In this document: piece after piece, positions 53,257-62,559 of the stretch
Position numbering within the stretch: position 1 is the stretch's first letter
How the letters are laid out: every line of letters starts with the position of its first letter
From: Desulfitobacterium_A nosdiversum
GTDB lineage: Bacteria; Bacillota; Desulfitobacteriia; Desulfitobacteriales; Desulfitobacteriaceae
Direction: 5' to 3'
NCBI RefSeq assembly: GCF_049860565.1
Contig: NZ_CP172056.1
Coordinates: 496,001 to 560,000 of the forward strand
Length of the DNA: 64,000 nt
Notes under the pieces: model-generated
The model's database searches: none
Seen by the model: only the letters and a program-made list of their open reading frames with translations
What the model was told of the DNA's origin: nothing
Made by a program: the position numbers and the translations under genes

Positions 53257-54690
53257 TTAATTACCACCATAAATATTGTTAAAAGCCAATTGTAAGGCTT
53301 CATTGGGAAACTCTTGTGCTAAGGCACCAATCGTATAGAGTAAATAACTTTTATCTATAATGAATTGCGGATCCTCAGGCAACAAAGAAATACCGCGGTT
53401 AGCAAAGGCTTTTCTGAGAATTTCTAAACAGTCTTCTTTTGATGAATGGGCAAAAATACCACCAACAGCAACTACTTTCTGGAGCTTTCGCAAATCACGC
53501 CCAACAGCGGTTCCTGGAGCAACGCCCATGATCGGGTCAAAGCTTTGAGCTAAGTATCCCGCGTGGCGTTTAATAGCAATTTCAATGGCAGTTATCGCCA
53601 AAGCTTTATCAAACAGTATTTCTTTTTGAGTAACACTAATGTGATCAGGATTTTTCTCCAGATTTTGCGTGTATGTGATCAATTCTTCGCACAATTCTTC
53701 ATCACTCAAATTAACCTTTGCTAAAACACCTTTGGCACCAGCCGTTTCTACGATACCAGTTGCACTCACCCGTAGTCCAAGGTTACCCTCAACTGTCCTG
53801 TAAGAGACCTGTTTTTCGTTAGAAATAACCAAACCTTTTTCTTCGTTACTCAATTCGGCTAATTCTGGCATAACGGAGTGCACGTCAGTAGTAGCGCCAC
53901 CTATATCGATGACCATAATGCTGCCCAAACCTTCGTTCTCAGTAGTTCCAAGTGCTAATACCTCAGTTCCCATCAGCACAGCACCAGGTGTAGGCATGAC
54001 CTTCTTATTTGTAACCATTTCTAGAAGACGTCCTAAACCTTTTGCCTGAGTAATTTGACGGATAAATTCCCTGTGGATCGCTTCCCGTGCTGGTTTAACC
54101 TTTAATTCATGAATGGTTGGCATGACATTTTGTACTCTGAACGTGCGAACGCCTTCAGAATTCAGAAACGCTTCAACCTTAGGTTGAGCTTGAGAATTGC
54201 AGGCAATGATCACAACCCCTCGGCATTTACTTTTAACGATAATATGAGCATTTTCCAGAACCGAGTCCTCATCACCGCCATCTGTTCCACCCGCAAGCAG
54301 AATAATATCCGGTTTAATCTCCTGTAAGACCTCTTCCCTGAAATCAACAGGTGTTTCATGGGAGATAATCTCCAAAACTCTAGCCCCGGCGCTCATTGCG
54401 ACTTCCTTAGCCGCCTTTGCCGTAACGCGCGGCATATATCCCATAGCGATCATTCTAAGTCCACCTGCGGCAGAACTTGTTGCCAAAACCTTTTCCGGTA
54501 TAGCATCAGATAAACCCATACTTTGAGCGAGATTTTTGCGTGCATTTATCAGTCCAATCTCAATATTTGAGACCGTTGTGGGTGCTTGAGATCGACCGAT
54601 GAAGCTTAAAATTTTATTTTCTTTTTTAAATGCAGTTACTTTTGTATAAGTGCTTCCTACGTCATAGACCAATAAATCTACGTTGTGCAT
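53257..54690 (-). CDS. MutL-like protein (glutamate mutase accessory family)
   Basis: 477 residues with an ASKHA ATPase look: VYDVGSTYTKVTAFKKE at the start, DIILLAGGTDGGDEDSV in the middle, and IMVIDIGGATTDVHSVMPE later. It belongs to the MutL family named for glutamate mutase operons (not the mismatch-repair MutL). Members accompany B12-dependent mutases and are thought to aid their reactivation. Here it follows the mii gene in the operon containing methyleneglutarate mutase, which fits that role. GGGAGGTG precedes the ATG. Confidence 0.82.
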   Translation of the reverse strand: MHNVDLLVYDVGSTYTKVTAFKKENKILSFIGRSQAPTTVSNIEIGLINARKNLAQSMGLSDAIPEKVLATSSAAGGLRMIAMGYMPRVTAKAAKEVAMSAGARVLEIISHETPVDFREEVLQEIKPDIILLAGGTDGGDEDSVLENAHIIVKSKCRGVVIIACNSQAQPKVEAFLNSEGVRTFRVQNVMPTIHELKVKPAREAIHREFIRQITQAKGLGRLLEMVTNKKVMPTPGAVLMGTEVLALGTTENEGLGSIMVIDIGGATTDVHSVMPELAELSNEEKGLVISNEKQVSYRTVEGNLGLRVSATGIVETAGAKGVLAKVNLSDEELCEELITYTQNLEKNPDHISVTQKEILFDKALAITAIEIAIKRHAGYLAQSFDPIMGVAPGTAVGRDLRKLQKVVAVGGIFAHSSKEDCLEILRKAFANRGISLLPEDPQFIIDKSYLLYTIGALAQEFPNEALQLAFNNIYGGN

Positions 54691-54724
54691 TTCATCACCT
54701 CCCGGAAAATTTTACGACCAGGAG

Positions 54725-55864
54725 TTACTTCACAATATAGCAGTAACCGTCCATGATACGGCGTGAAGTTCGCCCAAAAGCTGCCCGTTTAACTTCAAGG
54801 GTTTTACCGTTAGCCTCGACTTCAACTTCAATCTCAATAACCCCTGCCGGATGTCCGATACGTACCAACGAATTTTTAGAACGTGAAACTTCATGCACAA
54901 TCGTCCCTGGGATTTTAGAAGCTACCCCTGTACAGGTTGTCCCCGTTCCAGCATAAGTTTTATGCATCACTTGCATAAACATAAGTCTGGATACTAGATC
55001 AACGTCACTTGCTGAAATTGTCCTCCCCGTAGTAAAGTCAACATAATCATGAGGTTCACTGACAAATGCGATCATAGGAAATGCAGGACTGTTTTGTAGA
55101 GCGTCCTTCTCGTTCTTAGCCATCCCAACTATCGTTGCTGCTTTGCCACGAATTTGTTCAAGGATCCCCAACATCTTTTTGTTGGAACCGATTTCTGCCG
55201 GTGTTTCAATTCCAGTCAACCCTAAATCTTTAGCTCTTACAAATACCATAGGATTGGCAACATCAACAATGGAGACCTCTAATTTACCTATTTCCGGGAT
55301 ATCCATAACATCAATTGCATTTCCTGTGGGTAATATTTTTTGGGTTACAGCTCCGGCTGTACCCGCGAAATCGAGCATGATCTTGGCTCCGGTACCAGGA
55401 ACGCCGGCAATTTTATAGTCGCCAACAGCACGAGACTTCCCGTCTTTGACAGGCACCTCAGCAACGAGAATTTTACCCGTATTCGTATTATGAATACGAA
55501 CTGTGGTGACAGGTTCTACAGCACGCACTAATCCTTCATCAATTGCAAAAGGTCCCACGCCAGCGGAAATGTTTCCACAGTTACCGGAATAATCAACAAG
55601 TGCCTCAGTAAAACTTACTTGGCCAAATGTATAATTAACATCAGCATCAGGACGTGTTGACGGTCCGATAATAGCTACCTTACTCGTTAAGGGATCAGCT
55701 CCGCCAAGACCATCAATCTGTCTTACATCTGGACTGCCAAATATCGCAAGAATCTCTTGATCTCTTTTTACGGTATCTGCTGACAAATCGTTCTCCATTA
55801 AGAAAATGCCTTTACTTGTACCCGCACGTAAAATTGCAGTGCGAATCTTTCGTTGATCACTCAT
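54725..55864 (-). CDS. mii: 3-methylitaconate isomerase (PrpF family)
   Basis: 379 residues of the PrpF/diaminopimelate-epimerase-like fold. It has RTAILRAGTSKGIFLMENDL, the active-site loop YSGNCGNISAGVGPFAI (Cys96), and AGTGTTCTGVASKIPGT. In E. barkeri, Mii moves the double bond of 3-methylitaconate to give 2,3-dimethylmaleate. It begins one base past the mgm stop region, indicating tight coupling with the mutase. PrpF of the methylcitrate pathway is the other possible reading, but no methylcitrate genes are present. Confidence 0.87.
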   Translation of the reverse strand: MSDQRKIRTAILRAGTSKGIFLMENDLSADTVKRDQEILAIFGSPDVRQIDGLGGADPLTSKVAIIGPSTRPDADVNYTFGQVSFTEALVDYSGNCGNISAGVGPFAIDEGLVRAVEPVTTVRIHNTNTGKILVAEVPVKDGKSRAVGDYKIAGVPGTGAKIMLDFAGTAGAVTQKILPTGNAIDVMDIPEIGKLEVSIVDVANPMVFVRAKDLGLTGIETPAEIGSNKKMLGILEQIRGKAATIVGMAKNEKDALQNSPAFPMIAFVSEPHDYVDFTTGRTISASDVDLVSRLMFMQVMHKTYAGTGTTCTGVASKIPGTIVHEVSRSKNSLVRIGHPAGVIEIEVEVEANGKTLEVKRAAFGRTSRRIMDGYCYIVK

Positions 55865-55865
55865 T

Positions 55866-57716
55866 TTACTTCTCTCCCTTACTGCTTACTCTCTCTTGAA
55901 CCCATTTGATAGCATCTTCTGGATTCGTTCCCGGTCCGAAGAAGCCATCAACTCCGAGGAATCCTGTTCCTTCGTTTTTCATTTTTTCTTCAAACATAGC
56001 ATGTTCTTCTTCTTTTTCTGCAATCCGGCCACCCGCCATAAGGACAACCTTATCTCGAATACCGAGTTCTTTTAGGCGTTGTTCTACCCTCGGGAATAAC
56101 GTGGTTCCCAGTCCAAGAAGGTTACTGACACCAATGACATCGACTTTCGCCTCTGCCGCAACTTCTGCTACTGTTTCGGGAAGGTTCATCCCCCGGAGAT
56201 AGATTACTTCGTAGCCTGCTTGTTCAAACGCTTCGCGGATGGTGTTAATTCCAACGACGTGTGCATCAGCTCCAACCGTAGCTAGTAAGATCTTCTCTTT
56301 TTGGGTCACGGTAGCTTTTGCTGCAACTTTAACGTTTTCTTTTGTAAAGGCTAACTTTTCAGCAGGTACTCCTATAGGACCGTAACCAGGGACATACCGC
56401 CGAATTCCGTCTTTATCACGATGTGTTTTAACACCGCGTTTAAGATCCCAGCCGCCAGCCCGTGGAGCATCTAGAATACCTGATTTGCCGGCAGCAACAA
56501 TGTAATCAATTAAATTTTCATCACTATACTTTAACCAGAAATCAGGACCGATTTCTTCAGGTCTGAGCTCTTTGCTAAGACCAAACACTGCAGTTAAGAC
56601 TGCCATCGCTTCATTAATAATTTCATTTTTTCTTCGGTCAATAGCTGGATCATTGATTTCGTAAGAAGCTACATTTGTAAACACATTGTGTGTTGCCCAA
56701 ATAGCCTTAGCCATAGAGGCTCCTGTAGGAATTCCCACATTTTCTGCAGCTTTAGGGCGATAGAAGTTTGCACCGCCTAATTTAGCACTAATTGCCATGC
56801 GAGCAAAGTGGGCTTGTTCTGCAATAAGGTCAGCCGGTGGATTTTGGAAGGTTTCTGGAACAACGATCAGGAATTCACTCCAAATGACCTGCTTAAAAGC
56901 ACGCATTACGGCCAAATCAGCTAATACATTAATCCCGGCAACATTCATCTGAATCCCGCTTAGAGATCTCGGCAGGCCGGCATGAATAGCCAGACCTTCT
57001 GCCAACAGGCACATGGCTAAAGCCATACCGTCTGTTCCGCCGATATTATTCAAGTGTTTATGAGAATCAGTTTGTACGAAGATGTTATTATCCGCACACA
57101 CCTGCAAAGCCTTATAGCCATTTAGAACTTTAGTCTTATAATCATGTATGCCTCGACCGCCAAAGTGGACGTGAATAACCGGGCCGATATCCGTTCCATC
57201 AAAGCCTGCGATCAAGGAATTGATAATGGATAGATGCGGGGTATCACCAGTCGCATTAATCCGTACAGGATGTTTTGCTCCGCCGCCGAGCTGAACGAAT
57301 TCTCGTTCTCCAGCAGGGGTAATTCCGCCTTTTCCTCTCGATTGTTCAATCAGCTCAGATCCTTTAAGTGGATCAATATGCCGGGTTGCCTCAGAGTGAA
57401 CAAATTGGAAAAGTGATATTCCAAGTTCTTCAGCGACTTTATACATTTCTTTTGATTCTTTATAAGTCTCCTCGGCACTATTTCTTCCCAGGATAGGGTT
57501 TTGAACAGGGATACCCGTCTTAGCTGCTTGGCGGCCTAACTCAGCAATGCGATACCCGCTGCGTTCTACACCATTAACAACTCTAGGATAAGGGGCTGGC
57601 AGGCCAGAAACAGTACCATCCGCACCTACTTTAGGCATCTCGACCCCAAATACTCTTTCATAGGCCTGTACACTTTCATAATCTTCAATAATAATTTTTT
57701 TCGTCTTTTCTTGCAT
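55866..57716 (-). CDS. mgm: 2-methyleneglutarate mutase (coenzyme B12-dependent)
   Basis: 616 residues, matching the E. barkeri enzyme length. The N-terminal catalytic barrel includes QTDSHKHLNNIGGTDGMALA. The C-terminal cobalamin domain has the base-off DxHxxG motif in GADAHVVGINTI (near residue 481), then GVSNLLGLG and VVLMAGGRIAEKEE. It rearranges 2-methyleneglutarate to 3-methylitaconate by an adenosyl radical mechanism. AGGAGG lies before the ATG. It is translationally coupled to mii. Confidence 0.9.
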   Translation of the reverse strand: MQEKTKKIIIEDYESVQAYERVFGVEMPKVGADGTVSGLPAPYPRVVNGVERSGYRIAELGRQAAKTGIPVQNPILGRNSAEETYKESKEMYKVAEELGISLFQFVHSEATRHIDPLKGSELIEQSRGKGGITPAGEREFVQLGGGAKHPVRINATGDTPHLSIINSLIAGFDGTDIGPVIHVHFGGRGIHDYKTKVLNGYKALQVCADNNIFVQTDSHKHLNNIGGTDGMALAMCLLAEGLAIHAGLPRSLSGIQMNVAGINVLADLAVMRAFKQVIWSEFLIVVPETFQNPPADLIAEQAHFARMAISAKLGGANFYRPKAAENVGIPTGASMAKAIWATHNVFTNVASYEINDPAIDRRKNEIINEAMAVLTAVFGLSKELRPEEIGPDFWLKYSDENLIDYIVAAGKSGILDAPRAGGWDLKRGVKTHRDKDGIRRYVPGYGPIGVPAEKLAFTKENVKVAAKATVTQKEKILLATVGADAHVVGINTIREAFEQAGYEVIYLRGMNLPETVAEVAAEAKVDVIGVSNLLGLGTTLFPRVEQRLKELGIRDKVVLMAGGRIAEKEEEHAMFEEKMKNEGTGFLGVDGFFGPGTNPEDAIKWVQERVSSKGEK

Positions 57717-57750
57717 TGAAGTCCTTTCCTCCTAATAACCTTTTAAAAAT

Positions 57751-58257
57751 TTAGGATAGATGGAGCTGCTTGCGCACCTTGGCAATAAGTCCTCCTGCTT
57801 CTAATGTTTCTAAAACATTAGCTGAAAGAAGCTGTCCTTGCAATTTTTCCCCTGTCTCGATGATCGTTATTTCAGCTGTTTTCAGATCAACTTCGATTTG
57901 CTGTCCGTGCCCAATTTTATCTACAACATCTGCAATCAATACAGGTAAACCGATGTTTATGGAATTCCGTCTAAAAATCCGAGCAAAAGATTTGGCAATG
58001 ACGAGTCCTGTACCAGCTTCTTTTAAAGCAACCGGTGCTTGCTCCCGGCTTGAACCACAGCCAAAATTGTCGCCTGCGATTACAATATCACCTGGCTTTA
58101 CTTGTTGAGCAAAATCCGGAATTTCACTTCCGGCAAGAGCATAGTCCTTTAACTTATCGATAGGGGCTGCCATAGCGTAGCCCGGTAAGATCTGATCTGT
58201 ATCAACATTAACGCCGAATTTCCAAACACGGCCTCCAACCTTGCTATTCCAAGCCAT
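57751..58257 (-). CDS. dmdB: 2,3-dimethylmalate dehydratase (dimethylmaleate hydratase), small subunit
   Basis: 168 residues of the LeuD/aconitase small-subunit family: VWKFGVNVDTDQILPGYAMA, then AGDNFGCGSSREQAPVALKE, the swivelling-domain signature. It overlaps the large-subunit gene by one base (TAATG), so the two are made together. The pair hydrates 2,3-dimethylmaleate to 2,3-dimethylmalate. LeuD would be the default annotation, but the surrounding nicotinate genes make the Dmd role far more likely. Confidence 0.87.
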   Translation of the reverse strand: MAWNSKVGGRVWKFGVNVDTDQILPGYAMAAPIDKLKDYALAGSEIPDFAQQVKPGDIVIAGDNFGCGSSREQAPVALKEAGTGLVIAKSFARIFRRNSINIGLPVLIADVVDKIGHGQQIEVDLKTAEITIIETGEKLQGQLLSANVLETLEAGGLIAKVRKQLHLS

Positions 58258-59468
58258 TAGTCTACCTCCCCTAATGCGGCAATCGTGCCTGGAGCAACGA
58301 TTTTCCCTGCGATAGCACTTTCTGCGGCTAAACGTGGTGAGGCAAGATAAACCATACCATTACGATGACCCATCCGCCCAGGGAAATTACGATTGGTAGT
58401 AGAAACAGCAACATCGCCTTCAGCTAAGAGTCCCATATGCGCCCCGAAACACGGACCGCATCCCGGGCTTGTAACAATACCACCAGCTTGTCGGATAATA
58501 CGTGTTATTCCTTGGTCTTCCATTTCCTGAGCAATGCTGGTGGAAGCGGGAATCACTAATAATGTTACAGCTTCAGCCACCTGATGATCCTTAAGCACTT
58601 CAGCGGCAATCTTCATATCACTTAACCGACCATTCGTACAACTTCCAATGACAACCTGAGTTATTTTAGTACCCGCGATATCCGTTACCTTCGAAACATT
58701 ACCGGGATTCGGCGGGCAAGCAACACTTGCTGGAATCTCTTCAGCTTTAAAGGTAAAGACTTCCTTAACGACCCCAACAGGTTCATTCTCACCAGCAAAG
58801 TAGCTGATCATGGTTCCCATTTCAATTCCCATGTTGGAAATCGTCATCTTGTCATCTAAGGTCAGGTTTTCAATAAGGCTGCCTGAATAGATCACTGCTT
58901 TATCAGTGAAGCCGCCTGTCCCAAAATGTCCGATCAGGTGCAGAATAACATCTTTGGCATATACTCCAGGAGAGAGCTTTCCTTCAATTCGAAGCTCATA
59001 TGTCTCCGGAACTTCTAAATCAAGTGTTCCCGTAGCCATTGTTGCGGCTAACTCCGTGGCTCCAACCGGTATGGCAATCGCACCATACGCTCCTGCCGTA
59101 CACGTATGCGAATCAGCACCCATAAGAATCGAGCCCCTGCTTAAGCGGTGCTTTTCAGCAACAACCTGATGGATAACCCCATCACATTTGTCATAAACCT
59201 TAACCCCATAGTCCTGAGAAAATTTCTTAAGGACATTATGAAGTGCTTTAGCCTCGGAAGTTGCAGCCGGAATAATGTGATCCACAACAAATACGACTTT
59301 CTGAGAGTCGAAGACCTGATCAACTCCTATTTTTTTAAACTGTTCAACAGCCATAGGACCAGTTACATCGTGAGCAATGACTAAGTCAACCTTAACGGTA
59401 ATATCTTCGCCCGCTTCGACCTTCTCCAAGCCAGCTGCCTTGGCCAGGTACTTTTCTACTTGGTTCAC
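58257..59468 (-). CDS. dmdA: 2,3-dimethylmalate dehydratase (dimethylmaleate hydratase), large subunit
   Basis: 403 residues of the LeuC/aconitase family. The [4Fe-4S] ligands are visible in VIGSCTNGRLSD and TSPGCGPCFGAH; other family segments are ILMGADSHTCTAGAYGAI and NRNFPGRMGH. It forms the catalytic subunit with DmdB. The start is GTG preceded by GAGGAG. The 3-isopropylmalate dehydratase annotation is the alternative based on family alone. Confidence 0.87.
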   Translation of the reverse strand: MNQVEKYLAKAAGLEKVEAGEDITVKVDLVIAHDVTGPMAVEQFKKIGVDQVFDSQKVVFVVDHIIPAATSEAKALHNVLKKFSQDYGVKVYDKCDGVIHQVVAEKHRLSRGSILMGADSHTCTAGAYGAIAIPVGATELAATMATGTLDLEVPETYELRIEGKLSPGVYAKDVILHLIGHFGTGGFTDKAVIYSGSLIENLTLDDKMTISNMGIEMGTMISYFAGENEPVGVVKEVFTFKAEEIPASVACPPNPGNVSKVTDIAGTKITQVVIGSCTNGRLSDMKIAAEVLKDHQVAEAVTLLVIPASTSIAQEMEDQGITRIIRQAGGIVTSPGCGPCFGAHMGLLAEGDVAVSTTNRNFPGRMGHRNGMVYLASPRLAAESAIAGKIVAPGTIAALGEVD

Positions 59469-59500
59469 TTTTTTTCTCCTCTCGAACGAATACTTGATAT

Positions 59501-60922
59501 TTAGTCAACAAGCACGATTCCAAGTTTTTGAGCTGCAAGGCGAGCTTCTTCTAAGGAAGGGCTGGCCTTCTTTAACACCAGTCGGGCTCCGCCCCGATTA
59601 AGAGCTTCAACCATGCTATTCCGTTCAGTTGCATAGATTGTAACTTTTTGTAATTGAGGTTCGTTTACTTCGACAATATCTACTGTAATCTTTTTATCGA
59701 GGACTTTTTGAATCACTTCGCGATAAGCCTTACCGTTGTCTGTGCTTGCTCCAAGAACCGCACCCATAAGGATTCCCGGTACATTGATACCGCGACGGGC
59801 GAATAACTCCGGATATAACTCGATCTTAACGCCAGTAATTTCTCCTTTAGCTAACTCATGGGCAATCCGGCCAGTATTCGTAGGCGAGCCAACAGCCTGG
59901 CTGCTGCCGCCAACAACCGCATCTCCAAAAGGTTTCACAATCGAATTTGCCTTACTGGCTAAAGCACGAGCTTCTTCAACCGCTAATTTCATGGTTTGCT
60001 TGATCGAATCATGTTCACGTTCTTTTATTTGATCTGGAATGAAGTATTCCACTTCAAGATTCGTTTTAAAGAAAGGCTGCATATATTTAATGACTACTGG
60101 CACGATTTGTTTAGCTGATACGGGGTGCACAGCAGCCGCCATCGAAATCATAACATCAACCGGAACATTAACCGGAATCGTCGTATGAAGTGCTAAATTG
60201 GCAGCAAGGTTGGCAATGACGACTCCCCCACCGATGTGGGTAGAGCAAAGTCCTGCAACCATTACCCTTGGTGTACATGGGGTACCAATGGTTGGCGAAA
60301 GCGCTAATACGACAGCCCTCTCCATAGCTTTGGGACTTCCTTTACGCAGTTCTACTAAAGTTGCTGCAGTTGCTGCTGCACCTGCCCCAAACCCTTCCAT
60401 ATTACAGCCTGTAGAGGTCTTTCCTGCCCGGAAAATCGTTCCTACTTTGAGCATTACGGATACTGTCCTTGCCAGTTCCTCTTTATCTTCAACAGTTTCC
60501 TGTAAAGCACGGAATAATCCAGTATAAGTGCAAGAATCTCCTGTCCCTGCACAAGGTTGTAACCCGCATGAATGGTTCCCCACCTGTGCAGCTAACGTAT
60601 ATACCAATATCTTGTTTATGAAATCATCCTCAAATAAGCGATTTTCAAAATTATTAGCGGCTAGTTCTTGTGGTGCCTTACCGAGCAAGAAACTCGTACC
60701 AGAGGTGATCCCTACTTCTGCAGCATACAGATTATGTGCAAAAGCATTTAATACTGCATCAATGACTTCTTCCTTGGTCATCGAATTTTTATACATTGCT
60801 TCAGCGATGATTACATCACTGACACGCAGGTTTAAATCAGTTGCTACGTCAATTACTTCGCCTAAGGTTAAGCTACCGATTTCATAGCCTTTTTCCTTAA
60901 TATCATTAATGATTTCATTCAT
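59501..60922 (-). CDS. hmd: 2-(hydroxymethyl)glutarate dehydratase, serine dehydratase-like
   Basis: 473 residues of the [4Fe-4S] L-serine dehydratase alpha-chain family. Cys residues in NHSCGLQPCAGTGDSC and KTSTGCNMEGFGAGAAAT are cluster-ligand candidates. In the published E. barkeri pathway a protein of this family is predicted to dehydrate (S)-2-(hydroxymethyl)glutarate to 2-methyleneglutarate. Its place between hgd and dmdA fits. It has about 75-100 C-terminal residues (VTIYATERNSMVEALNRGGA) that may be a small regulatory domain. GGAGGTG precedes the ATG. Confidence 0.83.
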   Translation of the reverse strand: MNEIINDIKEKGYEIGSLTLGEVIDVATDLNLRVSDVIIAEAMYKNSMTKEEVIDAVLNAFAHNLYAAEVGITSGTSFLLGKAPQELAANNFENRLFEDDFINKILVYTLAAQVGNHSCGLQPCAGTGDSCTYTGLFRALQETVEDKEELARTVSVMLKVGTIFRAGKTSTGCNMEGFGAGAAATAATLVELRKGSPKAMERAVVLALSPTIGTPCTPRVMVAGLCSTHIGGGVVIANLAANLALHTTIPVNVPVDVMISMAAAVHPVSAKQIVPVVIKYMQPFFKTNLEVEYFIPDQIKEREHDSIKQTMKLAVEEARALASKANSIVKPFGDAVVGGSSQAVGSPTNTGRIAHELAKGEITGVKIELYPELFARRGINVPGILMGAVLGASTDNGKAYREVIQKVLDKKITVDIVEVNEPQLQKVTIYATERNSMVEALNRGGARLVLKKASPSLEEARLAAQKLGIVLVD

Positions 60923-60947
60923 TTTGAGTCACCTCCAGATAAAATTT

Positions 60948-61835
60948 CTAGGCCCTGACACTAATATCTAACACTTCTTCAAGCGGTTTAATAATGGCTG
61001 AAATATCTTCACGACCCAGCCCTGCAGCCCGTGCATTTTCATAAAGTTGCTGTGCAACATTCGTTAACATCATCGGGACTTTAGCTTCTTTAGCAGTCTG
61101 CACGGCTAGTTCAAGATCCTTATACTGAAGATCTATCGCAAATCCTGGAGCAAAGTTTCCTTTAAATACGAAGTTTGGCATCTTAGCCGTCATTGCATAG
61201 CTGTTACCGGAACTAACGCTGATAATCTCTAACAAAGTCTTTGGATCAAGACCAATTTTAGTTCCTAAAGCAAAAGCCTCTGCTGCTGCAGCCATATTTA
61301 CTGCTAAAAGAAGATTATTGACAATCTTAACAGCGTCTCCATCGCCAACATTGCCAACATGGTAGATTTTCTTACCCATGACCTCTAATAAAGAGTGGTA
61401 ACGATCAACAAGTTCTTTTTCTCCACCTACCATAATGGTTAGTGTTCCTTCGGTAGCGCCTTTAACCCCACCACTAACAGGTGCATCCATGTAATTGATA
61501 CCCTGATCAGCGGCAAGCTTCGCAATTTTCTTAGTAAAACCTGGAGCTACACTAGACATATCGATAATCGTAAAACCAGACTTAGCACCAGCAAAAACAC
61601 CTTTTTCACCAAGAAGAACCTGTTCAACAATTGTCCCATTAGGTAACATCGTAATAACAACTTCTACTTGCTCCGCAAGCTCGCGGGGACTTTGAGCATG
61701 AATAGCCCCATTTGCTACAAGTTCCTCGACTGCAGCTGCATTAACATCGTTGACAACAAGGGTATGTCCTGATCGGATAATATTCGAGGCCATTGGTTTC
61801 CCCATCGCTCCTACACCAATAAAACCAACTTTCAT
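60948..61835 (-). CDS. hgd: 2-(hydroxymethyl)glutarate dehydrogenase
   Basis: 295 residues of the 3-hydroxyisobutyrate dehydrogenase family. It has the NAD-binding MKVGFIGVGAMGKPMASNII, substrate loop MDAPVSGGVKGATEGTL, and catalytic Lys in DAVKIVNNLLL. It reduces (S)-2-formylglutarate to (S)-2-(hydroxymethyl)glutarate with NADH. ATG 61835 has AGGAGG at ideal spacing; the frame extends nine codons further without support. Tartronate semialdehyde reductase or hydroxyisobutyrate dehydrogenase would be the context-free alternatives. Confidence 0.88.
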   Translation of the reverse strand: MKVGFIGVGAMGKPMASNIIRSGHTLVVNDVNAAAVEELVANGAIHAQSPRELAEQVEVVITMLPNGTIVEQVLLGEKGVFAGAKSGFTIIDMSSVAPGFTKKIAKLAADQGINYMDAPVSGGVKGATEGTLTIMVGGEKELVDRYHSLLEVMGKKIYHVGNVGDGDAVKIVNNLLLAVNMAAAAEAFALGTKIGLDPKTLLEIISVSSGNSYAMTAKMPNFVFKGNFAPGFAIDLQYKDLELAVQTAKEAKVPMMLTNVAQQLYENARAAGLGREDISAIIKPLEEVLDISVRA

Positions 61836-61878
61836 TCTGTTACCTCCTAATTTCCTTCTCAATCACTCTGTGTATGGA

Positions 61879-61928
61879 TTTGTGGCGTAGTGCTTTTATA
61901 CTTAAGGTAGAATGCACTACGTCACAAA
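61879..61928. promoter_or_regulatory. Intercistronic hairpin upstream of hgd
   Basis: TTTGTGGCGTAGTGC and GCACTACGTCACAAA form a 15-bp stem with one mismatch and a ~20-base loop. There is no T-run, so it is more likely an RNA-processing, stability or attenuation element between the upstream genes and hgd than a simple terminator. Confidence 0.55.
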
Positions 61929-61974
61929 TTCACATTATTAAAGTCTGACTAAGATAATTATTCAATCTGACTGT

Positions 61975-62553
61975 TTATCTTAAGCCATCTTCCCCTTTGA
62001 TCTCCGATACTTGCAGGCCGCCGATTCTTGGATGTGGACGTCCGGAAGCAGTAACAACAATAGCAACTACGATCTCATCTGCTCTTGGAGCATCAGGAAG
62101 TCTAACTTCCATAGCATCATAGTGTGTACGAACAAAAGCCGCATCTTTGTAATGAACAGGAACATCTAAACCAGTACCAACTCCTCCAAGCTTTTTAGCG
62201 GAGGGAATAATAGCCTTTCCGCCGCCAACTTCTTCACGGAAAGGTTTACCCATACGAGGATGAAGTATTGCTGCAGCATGTTCCAGTTCTCCTTTTTCCC
62301 CGACAATGGCACCTTTGCCATAACTATTTGCTTCTTCTTTTGCAATTCCAAGAGCTTTAACTGCCTTTTCAGCTAACATTCGGCCAAGTTGTTCCCCAAT
62401 CTCACTTAGCTCAGCCAGATCTTCCACGTATCTGCCTGCGAATGGGTTCTTGATAACTGCGGCAACAGAAGCTTTACGCGTTGGTTGGGCAACAGCCTTT
62501 TCCCCATCTTTATGAGTTTCTTCAACGACAGTTACAATTTTGCGAATTTCCAT
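61975..62553 (-). CDS. DUF1185 ('amino acid synthesis') family protein
   Basis: 192 residues: IRKIVTVVEETHKDGEKAV start, then NPFAGRYVEDLAELSEIGEQ and HPRMGKPFREEVGGGKAIIP, the features of this family, whose biochemical function is not established as far as I know. ATG 62553 lies nine bases after GGAGG; ATG 62559, immediately after the previous stop, is too close to it. It is translationally coupled to the UPF0280 gene and placed between hnr and hgd, where the ring-opening step of nicotinate breakdown would be needed. It may therefore have a catalytic or accessory part in that step; this is only inference. Confidence 0.75.
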   Translation of the reverse strand: MEIRKIVTVVEETHKDGEKAVAQPTRKASVAAVIKNPFAGRYVEDLAELSEIGEQLGRMLAEKAVKALGIAKEEANSYGKGAIVGEKGELEHAAAILHPRMGKPFREEVGGGKAIIPSAKKLGGVGTGLDVPVHYKDAAFVRTHYDAMEVRLPDAPRADEIVVAIVVTASGRPHPRIGGLQVSEIKGEDGLR

Positions 62554-62559
62554 TTTCAT

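Noticed and set aside
53257..54690. DNA mismatch repair MutL
   Set aside because: The protein has an ASKHA-type fold signature and belongs to the glutamate-mutase accessory family that shares only the name.
52363..55864. Methylcitrate cycle (prpB/prpF-like) reading
   Set aside because: There is no methylcitrate synthase or dehydratase; B12 mutase, Hgd and Hnr genes fix the pathway as nicotinate fermentation.
57751..59468. leuCD (leucine biosynthesis) annotation
   Set aside because: No leuA or leuB is nearby, and the genes lie between hmd and mgm of the nicotinate pathway.
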